This document shows positions 56,818 through 64,000 of a stretch of 64,000 nt of DNA, piece by piece. How positions within the stretch are numbered: the first letter of the stretch is position 1; each line of letters starts with the position of its first letter. The notes below the pieces were generated by a model. The model saw only the letters and a program-made list of their open reading frames with translations. It was not told the origin of the DNA and searched no databases. The stretch covers positions 1 to 64,000 of the forward strand of contig CABFPG010000004.1 of NCBI GenBank assembly GCA_902141825.1. Direction: 5' to 3'. Source of the DNA: Thalassocella blandensis (GTDB lineage Bacteria; Pseudomonadota; Gammaproteobacteria; Pseudomonadales; Cellvibrionaceae). Made by a program: the position numbers and the translations under genes.

Positions 56818-56891
56818 GGCGCGATAGCAAAGCGGTTATGCTCTGGATTGCAAATCCAGCTAGGCCGGTTCGACTCCGGCTCGCGCCTCCA
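56818..56891 (+). tRNA. cysT: tRNA-Cys (GCA)
   Basis: 74 nt including encoded CCA. Acceptor stem GGCGCGA/TCGCGCC, anticodon arm CTGGATTGCAAATCCAG with anticodon GCA, and T-arm GCCGGTTCGACTCCGGC are all intact. It is followed 48 bp later by tRNA-Leu(UAA), the same order as cysT-leuZ in E. coli. Confidence 0.97.
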
Positions 56892-56939
56892 TTAAACACA
56901 GTAGGTTTCCGATCTCCTACTATAAAAATACTTCTCGTA

Positions 56940-57027
56940 GCCCGGGTGGTGGAATCGGTAGACACAGGAGACTTAAAATCTCCCGGGATAATATCCCGTG
57001 CCGGTTCAAGTCCGGCCCCGGGCACCA
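56940..57027 (+). tRNA. leuZ: tRNA-Leu (TAA)
   Basis: 88 nt including CCA. Acceptor stem GCCCGGG/CCCGGGC, anticodon loop CTTAAAA with anticodon TAA, a long variable arm (CGGGATAATATCCCG), and T-arm GCCGGTTCAAGTCCGGC. Its last 17 bases recur three times downstream in a tandem repeat. A tRNA-Leu 3' end is a common integration site for islands, and an accessory island begins about 170 bp after the repeats. Confidence 0.97.
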
Positions 57028-57157
57028 CCTACCTAATTTAAAATTCACTTAGCCAACACGCATAGACTCATTATCCAGACCTGTAAAGGCCTTGAACCGT
57101 CGATTCAAGTGACTCGCGCTTCCTGCGCTCGGCCCTGCGGACCAACTAACGTTGCCT

Positions 57158-57180
57158 AAATTCGTTCCTGACGAATTTTT
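57158..57180 (+). terminator. Intrinsic terminator in repeat unit 1
   Basis: Stem AAATTCGT/ACGAATTT with loop TCCTG and a T-run. Probably the true end of the cysT-leuZ transcript. Confidence 0.75.
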
Positions 57181-57326
57181 CCGGCCCCGGGCACCACCTA
57201 CCTAATTTAAAATTCACTTAGCCAACACGCATAGACTCATTATCCAGACCTGTACAGGCCTTGAACCGTCGATTCAAGTGACTCGCGCTTCCTGCGCTCG
57301 GTCCTGCGGACCAACTAACGTTGCCT

Positions 57327-57349
57327 AAATTCGTTCCTGACGAATTTTT
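57327..57349 (+). terminator. Intrinsic terminator in repeat unit 2
   Basis: Same stem-loop as in unit 1, directly before the next tRNA 3'-end copy. Confidence 0.7.
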
Positions 57350-57497
57350 CCGGCCCTGGGGGCACCACCTAGCTTATTTAAAACTCATCTAGCCAACACG
57401 CATAGACTCATTATCCAGATCTGTACAGGCCTTGAACCGTCGATTCAAGTGACTCGCGCTTCCTGCGCTCGGTCCTGCGGACCAACTAACGTTGCCT

Positions 57498-57520
57498 AAA
57501 TTCGTTCCTGACGAATTTTT
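57498..57520 (+). terminator. Intrinsic terminator in repeat unit 3
   Basis: Same stem-loop as in units 1 and 2. The partial fourth unit lacks it. Confidence 0.7.
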
Positions 57521-57796
57521 CCGGCCCCGGGCACCACCTAGCTTATTTAAAACTCATCTAGCCAACACGCATAGACTCATTATCCAGATCTGTACAGGCC
57601 TTGAACCGTCGATTCTAGTGACTCGCGCCCCCCTACGATTGTTGGAATAAATTGATTTCGAGCTTTCGAATAGAATGATTTCTCGATTTTTAATGAAGGA
57701 TGTAACCTATTGATTTATTTGTGTTTATTCAATTGAAATCCCTGCAGACACATCGTATATTTATTGCTCAAACTGTCGTATTTTTGTGAGATCAGC

Positions 57797-58208
57797 ATGC
57801 CTGCCAAGTCATTGAAAAGTAAGGTCAAATACAGAATCAGCCGCGCGCGAGGCACTGTGTTTACGCCGAAAGACTTTCTTGACCTGTCCGATAGGGACCA
57901 GGTTGGACGTGTACTGCGCCAGCAGGTGTTTGCTGGCGAGCCAATTAAGTTTGATCAAGGATTGTACGCAAAGTCGAAGCGGTCCAAGCTAACCGGGAAG
58001 ATCATTCCTGTTAAACCATTGCCGGAGCTAGCCAAAGAGGCGCTTACGGAAAAGCTTAAGATAAAAATTGTGCCCAGAAGTGAGACGGAAGCATACAACT
58101 CGGGCAAGTCCACACAAATTCCTACCGGACGCGTTATTGCTGTTAACGGACGCGTCCCGCAAAATGGCTTTTGATGGAAAATCTATAAAGTACCAATATG
58201 TCTCTTGA
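57797..58208 (+). pseudogene. DUF6088/AbiEi-like antitoxin gene, C-terminal frameshift
   Basis: From ATG 57797 the frame encodes a DUF6088-type protein (KVKYRISRARGTVFTPKDFL, GRVLRQQVFAGEPIKFDQGL, YAKSKRSKLTGK, YNSGKSTQIPTGRVI). This family is related to the AbiEi antitoxin with an N-terminal winged helix. It stops early at 58174 after VPQNGF. A one-base frame change near 58157 (in GTCCCGC) gives RKMAFDGKSIKYQYVS and a stop at 58208, which matches the conserved C-terminus of the family. So the gene has lost its last residues by frameshift. No partner nucleotidyltransferase is seen. It is the first gene of the island after the tRNA repeats. Confidence 0.7.
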
Positions 58209-58345
58209 AGCAGGTACACTAAACGAAATTTCCTCTGAGCTTGGCATTGAGAAGCCCCTTGGTCCCTTCAAACCTACCATATTAAACCTTGAGGCCTGCT
58301 CAATATTCCCCTATTGTCTCAGTCTTTGAAGGGTCCCCTTAATCT

Positions 58346-58549
58346 ATGACATATGAAATACTAACCATTGACGAGATGACTACCTGCCTCAAGCTAGCGG
58401 AAAAACCGTATAGCGGCTGGTGCCCAGAGTAAAGTTATCCGGCTTTAATGAAGGGTGAAAGCTGGCAGTTTAAGCGGGATGTCCTGGAATTTTGGATTGA
58501 AAAACAAAACACGACAAGAGTTATAGGCAAGACCTCCAATGACAGATAG
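58346..58549 (+). pseudogene. Excisionase-type HTH_17 gene, inactivated
   Basis: A 68-codon frame starting MTYEILTIDEMTTCLKLAEK and ending KGESWQFKRDVLEFWIEKQN plus a short tail, typical of MerR/excisionase-like DNA-binding proteins. In the middle the expected TVYRLVQ segment is garbled (PYSGWCPE, stop TAA). This is consistent with loss of an A in an A-run after GCGG and a compensating insertion about 25 bp later. It probably once controlled the island or its excision. The downstream ATPase gene starts within its last codons. Confidence 0.7.
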
Positions 58550-59663
58550 ACAAAATACCCACCTGGAACGTCTTAAAGTTCAGGGCTTTAAATCAATAAA
58601 AGAACTCGATCTAGAATTGAGCGCTATCAACATATTGATAGGAGCAAACGGTGCTGGTAAGTCCAACTTCATTTCACTCTTTACGCTTCTAAGAAACCTT
58701 TCAGAAGGCAAGCTTCAGACTTACATAGAAAAACAAGGCTACGCGAGTACTTTTTTCCATTTTGGGCCAGAAACCACACCTAAAATTACCATTGATTTAG
58801 ATGTGGGCCACAATGGTTACCACACTGTATTTGAGCATGGAGCCAATAATGATTCTCTTGTTTTCGCGAGCGAGTACTGCACATATACAAACTCCAAAAA
58901 GCAGTTTCAAATTAAAGGTGTGCGAGGCGAAAGTGGACTGCTGGAAGAAGGCGAAGCCGATAGCAATTATGTAAAGAAATATACACGTGAATATCTTGAA
59001 GATTGCCGGGTATACCACTTCCATGACACCAGTGAAACTGCTGCATACAAAAGAGCAGTGGATTTAGATGCTGCCGACTTTCTCTATCAAGATGCCGGCA
59101 ATATCGCAGCATTCCTTTACCGATTAAAAAACAGTAGCGAAAAATTATATAAAAAAGCTTACAACGACATAGTCGATGCCGTAAAAACCGTTTCACCCTA
59201 TTTTCATGATTTTTACTTAGAGCCGCGAACGGACACAAGCCCGACAGGAAAAATATTGCTCAAGTGGCTACATCGCGACTGTGACCACCCTTTCTCGGCT
59301 AATCAGCTTTCTGATGGGACAGCGCGATTTATTTGCATGGCGACACTGTTTCTTCAACCGAAGGGATTAAGACCAAAAACCATAGTGCTGGACGAGCCAG
59401 AACTGGGTTTGCACCCTGCAGCACTCGAAGTGCTAGCGGATATTGTGAAAGCCACGGCAAAAGAGAATCAGGTAATATCCTCAACACAATCGATAACCTT
59501 TGCCAACAAGTTCAGTGCCAAAGATTTTATAGTGGTGGATCAGCAAAAAGGCGCATCACATTTTAAACGTGTTGATGAAAATGCATTAAAATGCTGGCTG
59601 GAGGACTATGCCATGGGAGACATCTGGTCCAAGAACTTGATTGGAGGGAGGCCTGAGTGGTAA
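58539..59663 (+). CDS. AAA-family ATPase of an OLD/PARIS-like defence pair
   Basis: A 374-residue SMC/ABC-like ATPase. It starts LERLKVQGFKSIKELDLELS, with Walker A GANGAGKSNF (35-44), SANQLSDGTARFICMATLFL (signature region) and Walker B TIVLDEPELGLHP (about 284-296), then ISSTQSITFANKF and the C-terminal GASHFKRVDENAL. It resembles single-polypeptide limited ATPases (COG4637 type) that sense phage. Its last codons overlap the start of a DUF4276 gene, so the two proteins are made together. ATPases of this class with a TOPRIM-like partner act in anti-phage abortive infection; this pairing is inference here. Confidence 0.85.
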   Translation: MTDRQNTHLERLKVQGFKSIKELDLELSAINILIGANGAGKSNFISLFTLLRNLSEGKLQTYIEKQGYASTFFHFGPETTPKITIDLDVGHNGYHTVFEHGANNDSLVFASEYCTYTNSKKQFQIKGVRGESGLLEEGEADSNYVKKYTREYLEDCRVYHFHDTSETAAYKRAVDLDAADFLYQDAGNIAAFLYRLKNSSEKLYKKAYNDIVDAVKTVSPYFHDFYLEPRTDTSPTGKILLKWLHRDCDHPFSANQLSDGTARFICMATLFLQPKGLRPKTIVLDEPELGLHPAALEVLADIVKATAKENQVISSTQSITFANKFSAKDFIVVDQQKGASHFKRVDENALKCWLEDYAMGDIWSKNLIGGRPEW

Positions 59664-60256
59664 GAATAGGAATTTCAGTAGAAGGTCCAACGGAAGAACG
59701 CTTTGTAAAACAAGTGCTAGCACCTTACCTCGCAAATAAAAACATATTTATCACGCCTATTCATATGGAAGGCGATGTTAAGCTTGATAAGGTTAAAAAT
59801 GAACTGAAAAATATCGCAAATAGCTTTGATTACGTGACAACGCTTTACGATTTCTACGGTTTTAAGAAAAAAACGACTGATGAAACTAAAGAGAGTCTCG
59901 AAGAAAAAATAATGCAACACGTTCATCCAAGCATAAGCCCACGACTAATACCCTATATTCAAATGTATGAATTTGAAGGTTTGTTGTTTTCAGACCCGGA
60001 CGCCATGGAAAGTGAGCTTGGAGAAGAAGGTGTAAAAAACTGGGCTGAAAGCATATTAAATACATTCGACAATAACCCAGAAGCGATTAACGACTCCACT
60101 GAAACTGCACCGTCCAAAAGATTAGTGAAGAAAACTTCCTACCGAAAAACCACCCACGGACCAAATATTGCTGAAGCGATAGGTATAGAAAAAATAAGAG
60201 AAAAGTGCCCAGGCTTTAATGCTTGGCTGCAAAGAATTGAAACGCTTACTCCATGA
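59657..60256 (+). CDS. DUF4276 protein, putative TOPRIM-like partner of the ATPase
   Basis: A 199-residue protein starting with GTG inside the ATPase stop region (7-bp overlap). It shows ISVEGPTEERFVKQVL (acidic residues 9-14) and VTTLYDFYGFK, then YIQMYEFEGLLFSDP and the C-terminal SYRKTTHGPNIAEAIGI, all typical of DUF4276. The early EG..E and the DFYG motif resemble TOPRIM-fold nuclease motifs. If it works with the ATPase it may cut nucleic acid (possibly tRNA) upon phage sensing. Function not proven. Downstream to 60548 there is only a weak open frame (60281-60514) with no known family. Confidence 0.82.
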   Translation: MVRIGISVEGPTEERFVKQVLAPYLANKNIFITPIHMEGDVKLDKVKNELKNIANSFDYVTTLYDFYGFKKKTTDETKESLEEKIMQHVHPSISPRLIPYIQMYEFEGLLFSDPDAMESELGEEGVKNWAESILNTFDNNPEAINDSTETAPSKRLVKKTSYRKTTHGPNIAEAIGIEKIREKCPGFNAWLQRIETLTP

Positions 60257-60548
60257 TAACAAGCAAAAATAAAGGCATATTTGTGGGCCGCCCCTCCCCT
60301 ACTTGATTTTACCCACGATGGTGTTGCATTGCATTGTCACTCGGGCAAATTATATAACACGCAGAGTTTGACAAATCTTCAAGAACACCTAAACCAAATT
60401 AGAGGTATGATCAAAGAGAATTTCAGGTCCGGAAAAGTCTGTAGAAACGAAAGAATGCCGAGAACCAGTAACAGAGCCATAACTGCTACTGTCTATCTAG
60501 AAAAATCTATATAATTCGGTAACACACCAACGCCAACCCAAGCTGCCG

Positions 60549-63500
60549 TTAATTTGCACGATTCTTCTTAAAATTTTCCGCTTGCTCAAAAATCTCTTTA
60601 TAGGCATCGTCGTTGGCGACAGGCGGATATCCATACTTGTGAAGCAATAAAATCAATGCAACCTTTAACTCGGCCTTTATGTCCTGGCGGTGGTTCCAGT
60701 CAGTGTATTTGGCTTTATCATCGACCACAACTTTGACCTCCTTGGCCAGCTCCAAAAGTTTGTCTTCTGGATAAGTAAAGTCGTATTTTACTGTAAGTGA
60801 CTTGAGAATATCGTAAAAGGCTTTTTCCTCAAAATCGATGCCCATATCTTCGTGCGCGTTAAATTCGTCGCGTATATCGCTGTACATTCTCACGATTTCA
60901 TCGGCAAAGTCATCCAGTACGTCACCCACTAATACACTGTCTTCGTTACGCTCGTTATATTTTTCCACCAATGATTGAAACTTTTTACTAAAATCTACCG
61001 CCTGCATTCTATTGGTTTTACCCAACTCACCAATGGCCTTGGCTAACAATTGCTGCAGCAATTTAATTTTAGTATTGGGCAATTTAATTTTTTCGATCTT
61101 AGCAAGATAGTCATCATCAAAAATATTAATTTTTCCGCCTTCACCGCTCCCCATTTTAAAAATTTCTTCTACGCCATCACTTCTCAGTGCATCACTTATC
61201 ATACCGCGCACCTTGGCATTCATTTGCGCGCTGTCCGGTGCGTTGCCGCGAGTGAGTTTAAATACGATGGAACGAACGGCCAGATAAAAGTGAATATGAT
61301 CGCGCTCATTTTGGTTCAGTAAATCGCTACCACAGCAAATATCATAAGCGGCTTTTAAGCGTTTGGCTAAATCCATAAAGCGCTTTTCGATTTTATCCGT
61401 AATCATGGCAAACTCAGCAGCTCGGTTCAGGCAGTTCAGCTGAGATACCGCATCTCCACCAAAATAATCACGACTGTCAAACTTGTGAAAGAGCTGAGCC
61501 AGCAAGTCCAAGTGGTTTTTCACCTCAATAACGGACGCTTGTACATCTTCAAAACTGGTTTGCGCGGAACTGGCGTATTGCGCCATGGCGGCATTCATCG
61601 CCTGCTTAATGCCGATATAGTCCACTACCAAGCCCTTGTGTTTGCCCTCAAATTTACGGTTCACACGTGAAATGGTTTGAATTAAGTTATGTTTGGCGAT
61701 GGGCTTATCGATGTAAATGGTATCCAAGAAGGGAACATCGAAGCCCGTCAGCCACATATCCACCACGATAGCTATCTTAAAATTGCTCTTTGCATGCTTA
61801 AACTGGCGATCCAATTCTTTGCGATACTCTTTAGTCCCCAGCAAATCGTATAGTTCGGCTTCGTCATCCTTGCCGCGCGTCATTACCAGCTTTACCCGCT
61901 CATTGGGTTTTACCTTTTTGCGCTCTTCTTCACTAAGTGACTCGCCCTCCACGCATTGCCTTTGCTCAAACCACTCGGGTCGTAGTTCCCTTAATTCTTT
62001 GTACAACAACCATGCAATCGGGCGCGAACTCGAAACAAACATAGCCTTGCCGGCAATAGTGGAACCTTCCGATACGCGCGCCTCGTAATGCGCAACAAAA
62101 TCTGTGGCCAGGGCACGAATACGATCCGGGTCGCCCAGAATCGCGCCCATACTGGCCATGGCTTTTTTGCTTTCTTCTATCTGGTATTCGCTGGCACCGT
62201 CTTTTTCGCACTGCTGATAGTACTCTTCAATTTCCTTAAGCTTGCTGTTATCCAAAATCACTTTGGCTGCGCGGCCTTCATACACCAGCGGTACGGTAAT
62301 TTCATCATGCACGGATTCGGTCATGGTATAGCTGTCTACCACCGGGCCGAATACATCGAGCGTGGCATCCACTGGCGTGCCGGTAAAGCCAACGTAGGTG
62401 GCATTGGGGAGGGAATCGTGCAGGTATTTGGCAAAACCAAAAGTCTTTTTCACGCCCTCTTCGGTGATTTTAATTTTTTGATCGAGGTTCACTTGGCTGC
62501 GATGCGCTTCATCGCTGATGCAGATCACATTGCAGCGTTTGGTTAACAGCTGGGTGCTTTCGGTGAATTTATGAATGGTGGTAAGGAACACACCGCCACT
62601 GTTGCGACCTTGCAACTTTTCGCGCAGGTCATCGCGGGAATCCACCGCTTCTACCACTTGGTCGCCAATGTATATTTTGGCGTTGGTAAACTGCTCGCTT
62701 AGCTGATCGTCCAAATCCGTTCTATCGGTAATTAACACAATGGTCGGGCTAGCAAAATCAATGCTTTTCATCAGCAAGCGCGCTAAAAACTGCATGGTAA
62801 AACTTTTGCCGCAGCCGGTTGCGCCGAAATACGTACCCCCTTTACCATCGCGCAACGGGTCATTCTCTCCCTCGTTACTGGAAAGTTTTTGATGGCGTTT
62901 AATGTTTTCGAAAAGTTTGGTTGCCGCGTAATATTGCGGGTAGCGGCAAATAATTTTGATTTCTTTATGGGTTTTATCGGGGAAGTAAATAAAATGCCGA
63001 ATCACTTCACGCAAGCGGCGCGGCTCGAATAAGCCTTGCACCATGCTGTGCAAGGAATCTATACCGTCTTTCTCAATCCGTTCATTACCGGTGACTTTGC
63101 GCCAGCCGTAAAAAAAATCGTACTGGGCGAACAGCGTGCCCATTTTATTATTCACACCATCGCTTATCACGCAAAATGCGTTGTACACCAGTAACTGAGG
63201 AATATCACGGCGGTAGCGTGTGGTGAGTTGAACATAGGCTTCATGAATATCAACCGTTTCGCGAATTGCACTTTTAAATTCAAACACTACTAAAGGCAAA
63301 CCGTTGATATACAAAATCGCGTCGGGTATGCGGGTTTGGCCTGTAGGGCCTTCTATTTCGAATTGATTGACGACTTTATAAATATTACTGGTTTGTGTGG
63401 CTTCGCCAAAGCTGTAGATTGCCGTGGGATTGGAGACGTGAAATGGCTTGCTTGACTCGCGAACGGCACGCACTTTTCCGTCAATGGCTTCACTTTCAGA

Positions 63501-63956
63501 GTGGTTTTGATTCTCTTGAGAATTGTCATCCGTCGCCAAGGTGTCGTGTTCCGTCTGCGATATCGGATCATCAACTGGCACCCGCATTGCCGCTAGATCG
63601 TCGTAATCAACCAACTGAATATATACATCTTTTAACTTCGGGTCTTCACGCTTTAATAAAAAACCATCGCTCAGCCATTTGCACAGTTTTTTATTGCTCT
63701 CGTACAAGTCACTGGCGGGGAGTAATTGTAGCTGGCGCACTATCTGGTTAATTTCACCGGCGGTAATGCCCTCATGAGCATAGCGGGACTGCAAAAACGC
63801 CACTAAGTCGCCTTCCAGCAATACATTAGTGGCAGCGCCTAACTTGCTGCCAACGCCCAATTTCACGCTGGCGCCATCGACGTAGGCATACCCTTGCTCC
63901 CCCAGGAGCTGGATGATGGCTTGCTCTAGCACTTCTTCGGTGAATTTATGGCTCAT
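60549..63956 (-). CDS. hsdR: Type I restriction endonuclease, motor/nuclease subunit
   Basis: A 1135-residue HsdR: cuts DNA far from the recognition site after ATP-driven translocation, together with HsdM and HsdS. Nuclease domain with Asp212, Glu226 and Lys228 (PDAILYI, VFEFKSA) and QLTTRYRRDIP. Superfamily II motor with Walker A ATGCGKSFTM (about 379-388), DEAH (482-485), GFTGTP and QTISRVNR. C-terminal helical region to 1135, which contacts HsdM. An acidic Ser/Gln-rich insert (about 130-160) precedes the nuclease domain. It is intact; the hsdM and hsdS partners should lie beyond the right edge, upstream on its strand. Confidence 0.95.
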   Translation of the reverse strand: MSHKFTEEVLEQAIIQLLGEQGYAYVDGASVKLGVGSKLGAATNVLLEGDLVAFLQSRYAHEGITAGEINQIVRQLQLLPASDLYESNKKLCKWLSDGFLLKREDPKLKDVYIQLVDYDDLAAMRVPVDDPISQTEHDTLATDDNSQENQNHSESEAIDGKVRAVRESSKPFHVSNPTAIYSFGEATQTSNIYKVVNQFEIEGPTGQTRIPDAILYINGLPLVVFEFKSAIRETVDIHEAYVQLTTRYRRDIPQLLVYNAFCVISDGVNNKMGTLFAQYDFFYGWRKVTGNERIEKDGIDSLHSMVQGLFEPRRLREVIRHFIYFPDKTHKEIKIICRYPQYYAATKLFENIKRHQKLSSNEGENDPLRDGKGGTYFGATGCGKSFTMQFLARLLMKSIDFASPTIVLITDRTDLDDQLSEQFTNAKIYIGDQVVEAVDSRDDLREKLQGRNSGGVFLTTIHKFTESTQLLTKRCNVICISDEAHRSQVNLDQKIKITEEGVKKTFGFAKYLHDSLPNATYVGFTGTPVDATLDVFGPVVDSYTMTESVHDEITVPLVYEGRAAKVILDNSKLKEIEEYYQQCEKDGASEYQIEESKKAMASMGAILGDPDRIRALATDFVAHYEARVSEGSTIAGKAMFVSSSRPIAWLLYKELRELRPEWFEQRQCVEGESLSEEERKKVKPNERVKLVMTRGKDDEAELYDLLGTKEYRKELDRQFKHAKSNFKIAIVVDMWLTGFDVPFLDTIYIDKPIAKHNLIQTISRVNRKFEGKHKGLVVDYIGIKQAMNAAMAQYASSAQTSFEDVQASVIEVKNHLDLLAQLFHKFDSRDYFGGDAVSQLNCLNRAAEFAMITDKIEKRFMDLAKRLKAAYDICCGSDLLNQNERDHIHFYLAVRSIVFKLTRGNAPDSAQMNAKVRGMISDALRSDGVEEIFKMGSGEGGKINIFDDDYLAKIEKIKLPNTKIKLLQQLLAKAIGELGKTNRMQAVDFSKKFQSLVEKYNERNEDSVLVGDVLDDFADEIVRMYSDIRDEFNAHEDMGIDFEEKAFYDILKSLTVKYDFTYPEDKLLELAKEVKVVVDDKAKYTDWNHRQDIKAELKVALILLLHKYGYPPVANDDAYKEIFEQAENFKKNRAN

Positions 63957-64000
63957 GCTGCGCGTATCCTTCTAGCCTTTAAATTAAAACCTCTAAGCGT

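Larger units (their letters stand above)
57011..57628 (+). repeat. Tandem ~169-bp repeat containing the tRNA-Leu 3' end, 3.6 copies
   Basis: Units begin at 57012, 57181, 57350 and 57521 (periods 169, 169 and 171 bp); the last stops at about 57628. Each starts with CCGGCCCCGGGCACCA (the last bases of the tRNA; copy 3 has CTGGGGG in place of CCGGG). Each full copy carries a CTTGAA/TTCAAG hairpin, a CCTGTACAGG palindrome, a GGTCC-TGC-GGACC hairpin and ends in an intrinsic terminator. Copies 1 and 2 share one variant after the CCA (CCTAATTTAAAATTCACTT), and copies 3 and 4 share another (GCTTATTTAAAACTCATCT), so duplication happened in steps. The architecture is that of the E. coli tyrT/rtT repeats. 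Confidence 0.95.

Noticed and set aside
56705-57041. Open frames of about 110 codons on both strands across the tRNA genes
   Set aside because: They are translations of tRNA-Cys and tRNA-Leu sequence and have no ribosome sites.
57011-57628. Interpreting the tRNA-linked repeats as a CRISPR array or as serial integration scars
   Set aside because: Units are nearly identical over their whole 169-bp length with no unique spacers, and no integrase remnants lie between them, so tandem duplication is the simpler reading.
58198-58329. 43-codon frame MSLEAGTLNEISSELGIEKP... overlapping the DUF6088 gene end
   Set aside because: Protein-like composition but no recognisable family and no own ribosome site. 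Could be a remnant of a partner gene; not supported enough to annotate.
60281-60514. 77-codon plus-strand frame after the DUF4276 gene
   Set aside because: Non-ATG start, no ribosome site, mixed composition and no recognised similarity.

Overview
The window comes from a Gram-negative, carbohydrate-degrading gammaproteobacterium, probably of the Cellvibrionales/Alteromonadales kind. The reasons are three TonB-dependent receptors, lipoproteins and secreted hydrolases with long Thr-Pro or Ser-Pro linkers, a periplasmic trehalase, tRNA genes with an encoded CCA, and a tRNA-Cys/tRNA-Leu(UAA) pair in the order known from enterobacterial cysT-leuZ. The species cannot be fixed from the sequence alone.

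Layout. (1) 1-2962 is an AT-rich graveyard of an Rhs polymorphic-toxin locus, all on the minus strand. It holds two Rhs core fragments, one intact ankyrin gene, and several small immunity-like genes broken by stops and frameshifts. (2) 3364-8448: an octanucleotide tandem repeat, a periplasmic trehalase and a convergent TonB receptor. (3) 8449-13155: a HipB/HipA module, then a pair of exported amidohydrolases, the second lacking the usual metal motif. (4) 13304-15763: a large HPt-REC-REC-GGDEF-EAL regulator with degenerate output domains. (5) 16375-25498: a sugar cluster (Gfo/Idh/MocA oxidoreductase, TIM-barrel isomerase, MFS transporter, PAS-AraC regulator, TonB receptor) ending with a convergent porin-like protein. 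(6) 25948-37608: a dispersed mannitol/arabitol/glucitol regulon equivalent to Pseudomonas mtlEFGKDYZ. It has ABC permeases and ATPase, fructokinase, xylulokinase, mannitol 2-dehydrogenase, a distant binding protein and two paralogous AraC regulators. A shared GGCAC-type motif upstream of three of its transcription units may be the operator.

(7) 38219-44895: secreted proteins. These are an M28 aminopeptidase with two PPC domains, a coiled-coil secreted protein with a tiny linker lipoprotein, an unrecognised 490-residue glycine-rich protein, and a GH18-like/crystallin/ricin-lectin protein. (8) 45325-48772: a Fur-box-preceded siderophore receptor and a PepSY membrane protein. (9) 48797-55900: a NERD-helicase, a beta-helix lipoprotein, an esterase, and a T4-type lysozyme without signal peptide paired with a lipoprotein (candidate effector/immunity pair).

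(10) 56818-57628: tRNA-Cys, tRNA-Leu(UAA) and 3.6 tandem copies of a ~169-bp unit. Each unit carries the last 17 bases of the tRNA and ends in an intrinsic terminator, an architecture like the rtT repeats of E. coli tyrT. (11) 57797-63956: a defence island next to the tRNA. It has a frameshifted DUF6088/AbiEi-like gene, a broken excisionase-type gene, an overlapping AAA-ATPase/DUF4276 pair, and HsdR of a type I restriction system whose partners lie beyond the right edge.

Convergent gene pairs are mostly separated by hairpin terminators. Several genes carry short (11-15 bp) tandem repeats just at or after their 3' ends.
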